Source of the DNA: Treponema sp.
GTDB lineage: Bacteria; Spirochaetota; Spirochaetia; Treponematales; Treponemataceae
Length of the DNA: 14,982 nucleotides
Direction of reading: 5' to 3'
Assembly (NCBI GenBank): GCA_017613485.1
Contig: JAGADS010000254.1
Location: 1-14,982 of the forward strand
Made by a program: the position numbers and the translations under genes. A model generated the notes under the pieces. The model was not told the DNA's origin and ran no database searches. It saw nothing but the letters and a program-made list of their open reading frames with translations. Positions 1-7,141 of this stretch are shown one piece after another (the first letter of the stretch is position 1; each line of letters starts with the position of its first letter).

Positions 1-1
1 A

Positions 2-1366
2 AAGATTCAGCTTAACGAAAAATCCATGATTCAGATTTTCCAGAGCAAGGATCAAAAGAGCATAGACTTTATCGGCGGTGAGATTTTCATAGAAAGCAAT
101 GTTCCTGACGGCGACAAGCTTGTAATCCATTCAGGAAAGACAGAGATTTCGATTTCAAACAAGGCAGAGGTAAAGCTTGCATTGCCTGATGTTCCAGCTT
201 CAGTTGCGGCGGGCGAGGAAGAGGCCACAGACAGTCTTGTCGTTGTTGAGGTTGTAAGCGGACAGGTTGAGGTTATTGACCAGACAGACAGTGGAGAGCA
301 GACGGCTGCGGAAGTCGTACCAGTAATGGTGAATTCAGGACAAAGCCTTTCCTTTGGCACAGAATATGTGGCACCAAAAAAAAAGGAGCCTTCTTCAACA
401 GAGAATGTTGCCAAGGAGCCTGAGAAGCCAAGGAATCCGGTTCAGATTGTAAAGGAAGGAATTGAAAAGACAATCAAGCGTTCCAAGGAAACATTTGCCT
501 ATAACACTTGGGTTGATGAGAATGGCAATAACCGGCACAATTATGAATTCTATCTTCCACTGGCAGATCTGACCGAGGAATTCAAGATTATTCCAAAGGA
601 TTCACTTCTTGAAGTTGAAGTCAGCGGTACTCCAAGTGCAACATTGAGGTATTTTGCAATCCAGATTGGTACAGGCGAAGAAGGTGAATGGAGACGTGCA
701 CATGCCTTTACATGGACCAATGACGGAGGATATCTTGCCGCGGGTGTTCCGTTTACCATAAAGAAGCCCATTGTGCTGGACTATGACATTGTGAATACCG
801 ACAGATCCAGCCTTGGAATAAGCTATGAGCAGGGAGTCGCGGAAGCCGTCATAAGCAATCTGCAGGTAAAGGTAAAGGTCGTTGCCCTGAGCGGAGGACA
901 TAATACCCGTGTGGCAGAAAGCGGATATACCAAGACTTTTGAATATTCAAGCATTACTCCATTTAAGGACGTGTGGGGAAGCGGGGCAACTGATTTTGAC
1001 TATTTTATTGTTCTGAGTGCTGAACAGGTTTTTGGAGAGTCTGTCAGTATACCGGCCGGCAGACACGTAAGGATTTCTGTTAGCGGAACGTGTAATACGG
1101 AGATAGAATGGTTTCACCCTGATTTAATATATAATCCCAATGATGCTTGGGATAATATCATTGCGAAAGATGGGGATACCTATCAGCTGCGTTGGAGCGA
1201 GGAACCCACTCCTGCAAATGTTCCGTTTGCATATTCCAGAAGCTATGAAGTGCTAAGAAGCCTGGAAATTTCAGACAATGGAATGCTGCGATTTGTTGTG
1301 TGGGGGGGAGCCGTTTCTTCTGTACCGACATTCAGCAACTTGAAGATAACGGTTACCGTGGAATAA
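2..1366 (+). CDS. FecR-domain protein with two C-terminal beta-sandwich-like domains (5' partial)
   Basis: The first ATG is at 26, but the frame is open to the window edge, and the residues before it (K-I-Q-L-N-E-K-S) fit the I-x-L-N-E-x-S start of a FecR beta-strand repeat. The true start therefore lies upstream and the N-terminus, with any signal peptide, is missing. Counting from the ATG, residues 1-115 look FecR-like (alternating beta strands; V-x-S-G-Q-V-E-V near 77-83 and N-S-G-Q-S-L near 103-108). Residues 116-155 are a Lys/Glu/Pro-rich linker. Two beta-rich domains of carbohydrate-binding-module character follow (about 160-286 and 302-446). They look like diverged copies of each other, sharing I-P-x-x-x-x-L/V-x-V-x-V-S-G-T early and S-N-L-x-x-x-V-x-V at the end. 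Probable role: a periplasmic or surface binding protein; the ligand is unknown. No TonB receptor or sigma factor is nearby, so classic iron-citrate signalling is not indicated. The gene ends just before the promoter of the next gene. Confidence 0.7.
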   Translation, partial: KIQLNEKSMIQIFQSKDQKSIDFIGGEIFIESNVPDGDKLVIHSGKTEISISNKAEVKLALPDVPASVAAGEEEATDSLVVVEVVSGQVEVIDQTDSGEQTAAEVVPVMVNSGQSLSFGTEYVAPKKKEPSSTENVAKEPEKPRNPVQIVKEGIEKTIKRSKETFAYNTWVDENGNNRHNYEFYLPLADLTEEFKIIPKDSLLEVEVSGTPSATLRYFAIQIGTGEEGEWRRAHAFTWTNDGGYLAAGVPFTIKKPIVLDYDIVNTDRSSLGISYEQGVAEAVISNLQVKVKVVALSGGHNTRVAESGYTKTFEYSSITPFKDVWGSGATDFDYFIVLSAEQVFGESVSIPAGRHVRISVSGTCNTEIEWFHPDLIYNPNDAWDNIIAKDGDTYQLRWSEEPTPANVPFAYSRSYEVLRSLEISDNGMLRFVVWGGAVSSVPTFSNLKITVTVE

Positions 1367-1376
1367 GGCTTTTTGC

Positions 1377-1405
1377 TTGAAGATTTATGAGAATGAATGT
1401 ATAAT
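1377..1405 (+). promoter_or_regulatory. Putative sigma70-type promoter of the first adenylate cyclase
   Basis: TTGAAG at 1377-1382 is separated by exactly 17 bp from a perfect TATAAT at 1400-1405. The start codon follows at 1423, with a weak AAGG ribosome binding site at 1412-1415, seven bases before it. The elements fill the 56-bp gap after the FecR-domain gene, which suggests the cyclase is transcribed separately. Confidence 0.6.
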
Positions 1406-1422
1406 CTGAGTAAGGTTAGCAG

Positions 1423-2904
1423 ATGAACTTATTTGACTCGTATATTGCTATATTTAAAGATAACCTGCAGGAAATGATTTTATTTTTAAGCGGAATCACC
1501 GTCATTCTTGCTGTTCTGGTACTTGTGACCTCTAATATTTCTCGTTCCAGAAAGACGGCTGTTTTCCTGCTGGAGATTTTCTCTTTCCTGATTATGATTT
1601 CAATACGTCTGGAGCACCTCTATGAGGGTGTTCCCGGTAGATTTGCTTACTGGACGGCACAGCTCTCAAAGTTTTTTGACAGTTTTTTCACCCTGTGTGC
1701 AATCTTTTCCCTTAATCTTTACATAAAGGATTTGTATAAGCATAGTCAGGACGGAATAAGGCCTGTTCCGAAACTGTTCCGTGTAGTGGATGTTATTGTT
1801 GTGACAGCAATGATAGTGATGATTGTGGCAGAGATCTCTGGAAAGTTCTATCCTCTTGATGAGACGAATCATTACATAAGGACTAATATAAGATATATAA
1901 GCTATGCATTCCCGCTGGTTGCAATCATTTTTATGATAGCCGGTCTTCTGGTAAATCACAGGGGAATTCAGAAAATCAATTTTGTGCTGCTCCTGATTGT
2001 TCTTATAGGTGTCATCGGGGCATCGGGGCTTCAGCTTTTTACTCCAGGACTGCCTTTGGGAAGCCTTACGACCGTTGACATGGCAATCCTTCTTTATATA
2101 TTTGAAATCTATAATCTTGGAAAGGCAGTTGAACGTGCCCACCGTCTTGAGATTGAGATGATGGAAAGGTATCAGAAAGAGCTTGAGATAACCGTTGACA
2201 AGAGGACACATGAGCTTAGGATTGCAAACGAAAAGGCAGAGCACCTTCTCCTTAACATTCTGCCTGAGCCTGTTGCCAAGGAGCTTACGGAAAACCCGGG
2301 AAAGACAATATCCCAGAAATACCCGAATGTAACCGTGCTTTTTACCGACATCGTGGGCTTTACGAAAATGAGCAGCGGCATGACTGCGGAAGAGACAGTC
2401 AGAATGCTCAATGGAATGACATCGCTATTTGACGAGAGGGCAGAGAAAGAAGGCATAGAGAAAATCAAAACAATAGGCGACGCATACATGGCAGTCTCAG
2501 GGCTTACGGAAGATGAGCATAATGACGGAGCTGTGAGGATGATTCGTTTTGCCAGGGGCCTTCTTGAGGACGTTCGGAAATTCAATTCAACTTCACCACA
2601 TGAAGTTCATATACGCGTAGGACTTAATTCTGGGAACATTGTTGCGGGTGTAATCGGTAAGACAAAATTCATCTATGATGTCTGGGGAGACACCGTTAAT
2701 GTGGCAAGCCGTATGGAAAGCTCAGGGGAATCAATGAGAATCCATGTATCGGAAACAGTCTATGACCAGGCAAAGGATTTGTTCAGATTCCAGGGACCGA
2801 TTCCTGTTGACCTTAAGGGAAAGGGTGTAAAAAACGGATATTTCCTTATGGAAGAGAAACGCGGTCTTTTGCAGAAATCACTTCTTTTAAATAAGGGTTG
2901 CTAA
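1423..2904 (+). CDS. Seven-TM class III adenylate cyclase
   Basis: Converts ATP to cAMP at the inner membrane, probably under control of its membrane sensor region. Residues 15-232 hold about seven hydrophobic segments (near 18-38, 45-63, 76-100, 120-136, 158-177, 184-206, 216-232) without a large extracellular domain. Residues 238-275 form a charged, probably coiled-coil linker leading to L-L-L-N-I-L-P. The catalytic domain spans about 295-480. It has both metal-binding aspartates (D309 in F-T-D-I-V-G-F-T and D353 in I-G-D-A-Y-M). The adenine-selecting pair is K349 and D419 (Y-D-V-W-G-D), and the transition-state residues are N426 and R430 in N-V-A-S-R-M. All key residues are present in one chain, so an active homodimer specific for ATP rather than GTP is expected. 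A promoter and RBS precede it. It ends tail-to-tail with a second cyclase, and their stop codons overlap. The signal it senses cannot be read from the sequence. Confidence 0.9.
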   Translation: MNLFDSYIAIFKDNLQEMILFLSGITVILAVLVLVTSNISRSRKTAVFLLEIFSFLIMISIRLEHLYEGVPGRFAYWTAQLSKFFDSFFTLCAIFSLNLYIKDLYKHSQDGIRPVPKLFRVVDVIVVTAMIVMIVAEISGKFYPLDETNHYIRTNIRYISYAFPLVAIIFMIAGLLVNHRGIQKINFVLLLIVLIGVIGASGLQLFTPGLPLGSLTTVDMAILLYIFEIYNLGKAVERAHRLEIEMMERYQKELEITVDKRTHELRIANEKAEHLLLNILPEPVAKELTENPGKTISQKYPNVTVLFTDIVGFTKMSSGMTAEETVRMLNGMTSLFDERAEKEGIEKIKTIGDAYMAVSGLTEDEHNDGAVRMIRFARGLLEDVRKFNSTSPHEVHIRVGLNSGNIVAGVIGKTKFIYDVWGDTVNVASRMESSGESMRIHVSETVYDQAKDLFRFQGPIPVDLKGKGVKNGYFLMEEKRGLLQKSLLLNKGC

Positions 2905-4430
2905 AAACTGTAAAGCTTTACCTTCTCTGTGCGGCCACGTATTTCTGCTTCGTCAATAAAAATCAGTTTTTCGCCTATTGTGGACGCAGTGCTTTCTGAA
3001 ATAAGCAGATCTGTTTTGTAGGTTTTGCATAGTCCCTCAATTCTGCTTGCTGTGTTAACTGCATCTCCTATGACAGTATATTCCATTCGGCTGGCAGCTC
3101 CGATGTTTCCTGCAAGTACTTTTCCTGTATGGAGTCCAATTCCAAATCTTATTTCCGGCAGGCCTTTTGTGACAAAGTTCTTGTTCATTTGCTCCAGTGA
3201 TTTCCTCATGTCAAGGCTTGCCCTGAATGCTTCCTGTGCATGATCCTTTTGCGGAATGGGAGCACCAAACAATGCCATAATAGCATCCCCTATGTATTTA
3301 TTGATTACACCGCCGTGTGCTGATATGCATTTTTCAAGGCCGGTAAAATATTCGTTTAAAAGGGAAACGATTTTCTCTGGCTCCATGTTCTCGGAAAGAG
3401 TTGTAAATCCACGGATGTCACAGAACATGACTGTAACAGGAATCGTCTCTCCTCCTAATTCAACATTACCGCCAAGAAGATAATCACGAACCTGTGGCGT
3501 AACGATTTTTCCGAATGTATCGCGTATGAATTCCTTTTCCTTAAGAGATTTTGCCATCGCATTGAAGCTGTCTCCCAGAACACCAAGCTCGTCATTGGAG
3601 CTGATTTTTGCCCTCATGTCAAAGTCTCCCTCAGAGATATGGTTTGCAGCGTCAGTCAGTTTTTTTAGCGGTTTGGAGAAAAATCCCGAGAGAATGAATG
3701 TAAGGACAAGCCCCAGTACAAGAAGCAGCATAGCTACCAGAATATCAGAATAAGAGCTGAGTACATTGTAGCGTATGTTCATGAACATCCTGATTCCCAG
3801 ATATGCGGAAGGGAAAAATGCCGCAGAAAAGAAATAATACAGAAAGAGATTCCTTATTGAAGAGACAGACATCCTTTTTATGGAAGAAAGTCCCCCTTCT
3901 GGATAAAGTCGAGGAAGAACCATATTGCGGTTCAAAGTTTCCAGCGTAAAGAATATCGTCGTGAACGAAACCATTGAAAGAAACATCATGGAGGAAGCTG
4001 AGGAAATCGTGATGAAGATGATGTCAAAGCCATTTGTGACATTCAGGTATACGAGTATCACTATTTCTATAAGAAAATTAATGATCCATCCCAGAATTCC
4101 TGCAAGGGCATATACGGCTGGAATATGAACTGCAATACGCTTGTATTTTTCATCGCTGGGCCTAAGCTTCACAATGGGGACGGTGTAAAGGACACAGACC
4201 AAAACCGGTACAATATAGCAAAGAATTGTAATCAAATTGATGAAAAAATTGTGTTTCTGTAGAAAATCAAACCACTGGTCCATGGTAACATCTTTTGGCA
4301 TGGAAAAATTCGTCAGGTTTGCCAAAAGAACGGAAAAAATGTTCGCCACCACACAAAACAAACCAAAAAAAATTGAATAGCGCTTGAAAAAATAGTCTTT
4401 TACTTTCATTCTTAAAATTATACTATACAT
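2901..4430 (-). CDS. HAMP-containing class IIIb-like adenylate cyclase
   Basis: A membrane-bound class III nucleotide cyclase. Residues about 19-250 contain roughly six hydrophobic segments (19-40, 61-85, 101-130, 135-163, 193-215, 228-250). A HAMP linker follows (about 250-300, ending in D-E-L-G-V-L-G-D-S-F-N-A-M), then the cyclase domain (about 328-505). Metal-binding aspartates are D338 (F-C-D-I-R-G-F-T) and D382 (Y-I-G-D-A-I-M). K378 selects adenine. The position that is Asp in class IIIa enzymes is T452 (Y-T-V-I-G-D-A-V-N), the hallmark of class IIIb (CyaB-like) cyclases, several of which are known to be bicarbonate-stimulated. N459 and R463 complete the site. Start choice is uncertain. 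The first ATG (4430) has no Shine-Dalgarno, and an internal ATG at 4409 (residue 8) gives a more typical N-terminus. A TATAAT-like hexamer lies between the two on the minus strand (4422-4417), which would favour 4409 if it is the promoter. Confidence 0.9.
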   Translation of the reverse strand: MYSIILRMKVKDYFFKRYSIFFGLFCVVANIFSVLLANLTNFSMPKDVTMDQWFDFLQKHNFFINLITILCYIVPVLVCVLYTVPIVKLRPSDEKYKRIAVHIPAVYALAGILGWIINFLIEIVILVYLNVTNGFDIIFITISSASSMMFLSMVSFTTIFFTLETLNRNMVLPRLYPEGGLSSIKRMSVSSIRNLFLYYFFSAAFFPSAYLGIRMFMNIRYNVLSSYSDILVAMLLLVLGLVLTFILSGFFSKPLKKLTDAANHISEGDFDMRAKISSNDELGVLGDSFNAMAKSLKEKEFIRDTFGKIVTPQVRDYLLGGNVELGGETIPVTVMFCDIRGFTTLSENMEPEKIVSLLNEYFTGLEKCISAHGGVINKYIGDAIMALFGAPIPQKDHAQEAFRASLDMRKSLEQMNKNFVTKGLPEIRFGIGLHTGKVLAGNIGAASRMEYTVIGDAVNTASRIEGLCKTYKTDLLISESTASTIGEKLIFIDEAEIRGRTEKVKLYSF

Positions 4431-4460
4431 TTTTTGAAAAATCTAGTTTTTCCTTAATAC

Positions 4461-4488
4461 TTGAAAAATCCATAGAATTTATGATAAA
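4461..4488 (+). promoter_or_regulatory. Putative promoter of the fakB-fakA-hydrolase-GT2 operon
   Basis: TTGAAA at 4461-4466 and GATAAA at 4483-4488, spaced 16 bp, lie in the roughly 100-bp divergent region between the minus-strand cyclase and fakB. The -10 match is only four of six, so the exact hexamer is uncertain. No operator-like palindrome was evident. Confidence 0.4.
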
Positions 4489-4517
4489 CTGGAGCGACAT
4501 AAAACTAAGAATTTATT

Positions 4518-4523
4518 AGGAGA
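4518..4523 (+). promoter_or_regulatory. Ribosome binding site of fakB
   Basis: AGGAGA sits five bases before the ATG at 4529. It is the strongest Shine-Dalgarno in the plus-strand operon and fixes the fakB start. The downstream genes of the operon have weaker sites and rely on close spacing or overlap. Confidence 0.75.
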
Positions 4524-4528
4524 TTCCC

Positions 4529-5464
4529 ATGGGTAGTTTTGTAATTGTAACTGATTCATTTTGTGAATTAAATGAGAAAATTCGTAAGGAATTTGAGATA
4601 GATTTTGTTCCGGGACATATTACTTTCCCTGATGGAGCAGAAAAGAACTTGAATCTTGAATGGGATATATTCGGAAGGGATGAATTCTATTCTCAGATAA
4701 AGAAAAACCCGGATATTTACAAAACATGTCCTGCCAACGTGGCAGAGATTACCGAAAGATTTGAGTCTTATGCAAAAGAAGGAAAGGATATCCTTAGCAT
4801 TTCCATTTCAACTTCAATAAGCGGTACCTACAATTTTACGCTTCAGGCAAAAAAGGCTGTAAATGAAAAATATCCCGACGTAAAAATTGTCTGCATTGAT
4901 ACGCTGCGTTACGGTCCGGCTTATGGTCTTATGCTGATAAAGGCTGCCCAGATGCGCAACGAGGGAAAATCCGTAGAAGAAACCGGTAAATTCCTTACAG
5001 ACAACATGTCTTCATTCCGTCAGGCTGGATGGCTTGATGATCTTTCTTTTGTTGCAAAAAAAGGACGAATCAGCAATTCAAAGGCATTCTTCGGTCAGCT
5101 TGTGGGAATCAAACCTATTGCAGAAGTCGGAGAAAACGGTCTTCCTACTGTTATTGCAAATATCAAGGGCGAAAAAACGGCCATGCAGATAGAGCTTGAT
5201 TACATCGCCGAAACCATTGTCGATCCACAGAATCAGGATATTTTGATTTGTAACTCAATGCGTGAAAAACAGGCAGAGACATACAAGAAACTGATTCAGG
5301 AGCGCTTCCATCCACGTGCAATTTATGAAACAGAAGTATTTGCCGGTTGTGGACTTAACATGGGCCCTGGCGTTATGTGTGCTTATTATTTCGGAAAACC
5401 ACTTTCTAAAAATCTGGAAGAAGAGCGAAAACTTATAAAGGAATTAATCGAAAAGAAAAAATAG
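4529..5464 (+). CDS. fakB: DegV-family fatty-acid-binding protein (FakB subunit of fatty acid kinase)
   Basis: DegV proteins bind a single fatty acid and present its carboxylate to the kinase FakA, giving acyl phosphate. The 311-residue length is slightly above the usual 280-290. DegV hallmarks in order: V-T-D-S near 7-10; K-T-C-P-A-N near 65-70 (family T-S-x-P position); I-S-T-S-I-S-G-T-Y at 93-101; V-A-K-K-G-R-I-S at 175-182, with R180 in the conserved G-R-I; and I-K-P-I at 194-197. Near the C-terminus the family usually has H-x-G-P-G, but here the equivalent reads N277-M-G-P-G, so the conserved His appears to be Asn. It is immediately followed by fakA (4-bp gap), which strongly supports a FakB/FakA pair over other DegV roles. 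The cytoplasmic product would be used by PlsX/PlsY, which are not in the window. The family is clear; fatty acid specificity is unknown. Confidence 0.88.
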   Translation: MGSFVIVTDSFCELNEKIRKEFEIDFVPGHITFPDGAEKNLNLEWDIFGRDEFYSQIKKNPDIYKTCPANVAEITERFESYAKEGKDILSISISTSISGTYNFTLQAKKAVNEKYPDVKIVCIDTLRYGPAYGLMLIKAAQMRNEGKSVEETGKFLTDNMSSFRQAGWLDDLSFVAKKGRISNSKAFFGQLVGIKPIAEVGENGLPTVIANIKGEKTAMQIELDYIAETIVDPQNQDILICNSMREKQAETYKKLIQERFHPRAIYETEVFAGCGLNMGPGVMCAYYFGKPLSKNLEEERKLIKELIEKKK

Positions 5465-5468
5465 AGTT

Positions 5469-7139
5469 ATGGCTGTCTCCAGAATAAATGGAAATGATTT
5501 TGAACGGATGTTAAAAGCTGGACTTATAAGGATCCAGAAATACGAACCGGAAATTAACGATTTGAATGTATTTCCTGTGCCGGATGGTGACACGGGAACT
5601 AACATGCGTTTAACTTTGCAACACGGAATTCTCTCTGCCTCTTCGTCTTCTCACCTTGGGGACTATCTTAAGGATATTAAAAAAGGAACCCTTCTGGGAG
5701 CAAGAGGAAATTCCGGTGTAATTCTTTCTCAATTTTTCTCAGGTATTTCCAATTATCTTGTTGATAAGGAATCTGCAACCTCCACTGATTTGTTTGAGGC
5801 TTTGGTCTGTGCCTATAAGACGGCATACAGCTCTGTCATCAAACCTGTCGAGGGAACAGTGCTAACCGTGGCACGTCTTGGTATCGAGAATGTCCGTCCA
5901 AATCTTTCGTCTGTAGGTGATTCTGTAGATTCTCTTCTTTCTGATTATATCCGTGAGATGGAGATTGTTCTGCAGGAAACCCCGGACATGCTACCCATAT
6001 TAAAGGAATCGGGCGTAATTGATTCAGGGGGCTGTGGTTTTGTCTGCATATTTAAAGGTATGCTGAACGGACTTATGAACCGTGATCAGGATTTTGAAAT
6101 TGAATCTTCAATACAACATAAAAATTCAGTTGATGATAATTCTTCTGCCAGTCAGTTTGACAATTTCAACCGGACAAGTGTTTTTCAGGAAGGGTACTGC
6201 ACGGAATTCATTCTTCAGCTGATGGACGGTTCTTCCTATAATCAGGATTTCCAAATCGATTCGTTCATAGAAAAAATCAAGGAATATGGTTCTTCTATAG
6301 TGGCCTTTCAGGAGGACAGCAGGGTAAAGGTTCACATTCATACCTTAAAGCCTTATCGCATAATAGAGCTTGCACAGGAATACGGGGAATTTGTTACATT
6401 CAAGATGGACAACATGCAGATTCAAAAGAACGAGCATGAGGCACACATTAAAAACAAGGAACCAAAGATTTCCCAGAAAGACCTTGCGATAATTGCCGTT
6501 GCAAATGGAGGTGGAATAAAGGATCTTTTTCAGAGCTTTAACTGTGATATTATCCTTGACGGTGGCAGCACAATGAATACCTCCGCACGGGAATTTGTAG
6601 ATGCATATAAAAAACTGAATGCAGATCACATCGTAGTTCTGCCCAACAGCAAGAATGTTATGTTTGCCGCAAAACAGGCGATAGAAATTTCACATAGCAC
6701 AAATGTTTCCATACTGGACTGTGAAACCATGATGGAAGGTTATTATGCTCTTGCCCTGAGTCAGCTTGAGACCAATGATTTTGAGGAACACTTTGCCCTG
6801 ATGAAAGAAAGTGCTGAAAGTGTGGATGTCATTTCTCTTGCCTATGTTTCCCGACAGTATAATCAAAATGGGATGGAATGTGAAAAGGGAGACTGTATTG
6901 CAATATACAAAAATGATCTGGTGGCTGGAGGAAAGGACATAAAGTCTGTAATAACACAGGCAATAAAAAAGATTCCAGAAATTGACTCAAAAGATTCCTG
7001 CATGATTGCGACTGGAGCAAATGCAAGTCCGGAAATGACGGAAGAACTTGAAAATGCAATAGAAGAACTTTTACCTGATTTGGAAATCAATGTTGTTCCC
7101 GGTGGACAGGACGTTTATCTTTTTATGATAGGTTTTTGA
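5469..7139 (+). CDS. fakA: Fatty acid kinase catalytic subunit (DhaL/Dak2-domain, YloV/FakA family)
   Basis: Phosphorylates FakB-bound fatty acid with ATP to acyl phosphate in the cytosol. At 556 residues it has the full length of the family (about 550). Residues 1-205 are the DhaL-type kinase domain: N-V-F-P-V-P-D-G-D-T-G-T-N-M at 33-46 holds the metal and nucleotide site (D39, D41, T42, N45), and G-A-R-G-N-S-G-V at 77-84 and S-G-G-C-G at 186-190 are also typical. The middle domain carries C244 (G-Y-C-T-E-F) and H289/H291 (V-K-V-H-I-H-T), the trio reported as zinc ligands in FakA. Residues about 330-556 form the C-terminal DegV-like domain, with an S-x-x-M-N-T-S motif near 375. The start is 4 bp after the fakB stop and has only a weak purine-rich site, so translation is probably coupled. 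All catalytic residues that I can check are intact. Confidence 0.9.
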   Translation: MAVSRINGNDFERMLKAGLIRIQKYEPEINDLNVFPVPDGDTGTNMRLTLQHGILSASSSSHLGDYLKDIKKGTLLGARGNSGVILSQFFSGISNYLVDKESATSTDLFEALVCAYKTAYSSVIKPVEGTVLTVARLGIENVRPNLSSVGDSVDSLLSDYIREMEIVLQETPDMLPILKESGVIDSGGCGFVCIFKGMLNGLMNRDQDFEIESSIQHKNSVDDNSSASQFDNFNRTSVFQEGYCTEFILQLMDGSSYNQDFQIDSFIEKIKEYGSSIVAFQEDSRVKVHIHTLKPYRIIELAQEYGEFVTFKMDNMQIQKNEHEAHIKNKEPKISQKDLAIIAVANGGGIKDLFQSFNCDIILDGGSTMNTSAREFVDAYKKLNADHIVVLPNSKNVMFAAKQAIEISHSTNVSILDCETMMEGYYALALSQLETNDFEEHFALMKESAESVDVISLAYVSRQYNQNGMECEKGDCIAIYKNDLVAGGKDIKSVITQAIKKIPEIDSKDSCMIATGANASPEMTEELENAIEELLPDLEINVVPGGQDVYLFMIGF

Positions 7140-7141
7140 TT

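Noticed and set aside
26..1366. Iron-citrate FecR-type anti-sigma/TonB signalling system
   Set aside because: No sigma factor or TonB-dependent receptor is nearby, and the C-terminal domains look like binding modules; only the FecR beta domain is shared.
1666..2244. Long open frame of 192 codons antisense to the seven-TM cyclase
   Set aside because: It lies wholly within a convincing cyclase gene; its translation is rich in Cys, His and Asn with no recognisable motif, and it has no convincing RBS. It is a shadow frame.
2910..2921. Perfect 12-bp palindrome GTAAAGCTTTAC beside the convergent cyclase stops, considered as a terminator or operator
   Set aside because: It has no loop and no adjacent T-run and lies inside the coding end of the minus-strand cyclase, where it encodes ordinary codons. 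A chance palindrome is the simpler explanation.
4417..4422. TATAAT on the minus strand as promoter -10 of the HAMP cyclase
   Set aside because: No acceptable -35 element lies 16-18 bp upstream, and it would leave almost no leader before the ATG at 4409. It is kept only as a hint for the start choice, not as a feature.
7136..7141. TTG start for the alpha/beta-fold protein overlapping the fakA stop
   Set aside because: The only purine-rich site (ATAGG at 7128-7132) is three bases away, too close; the ATG at 7142 has better spacing.
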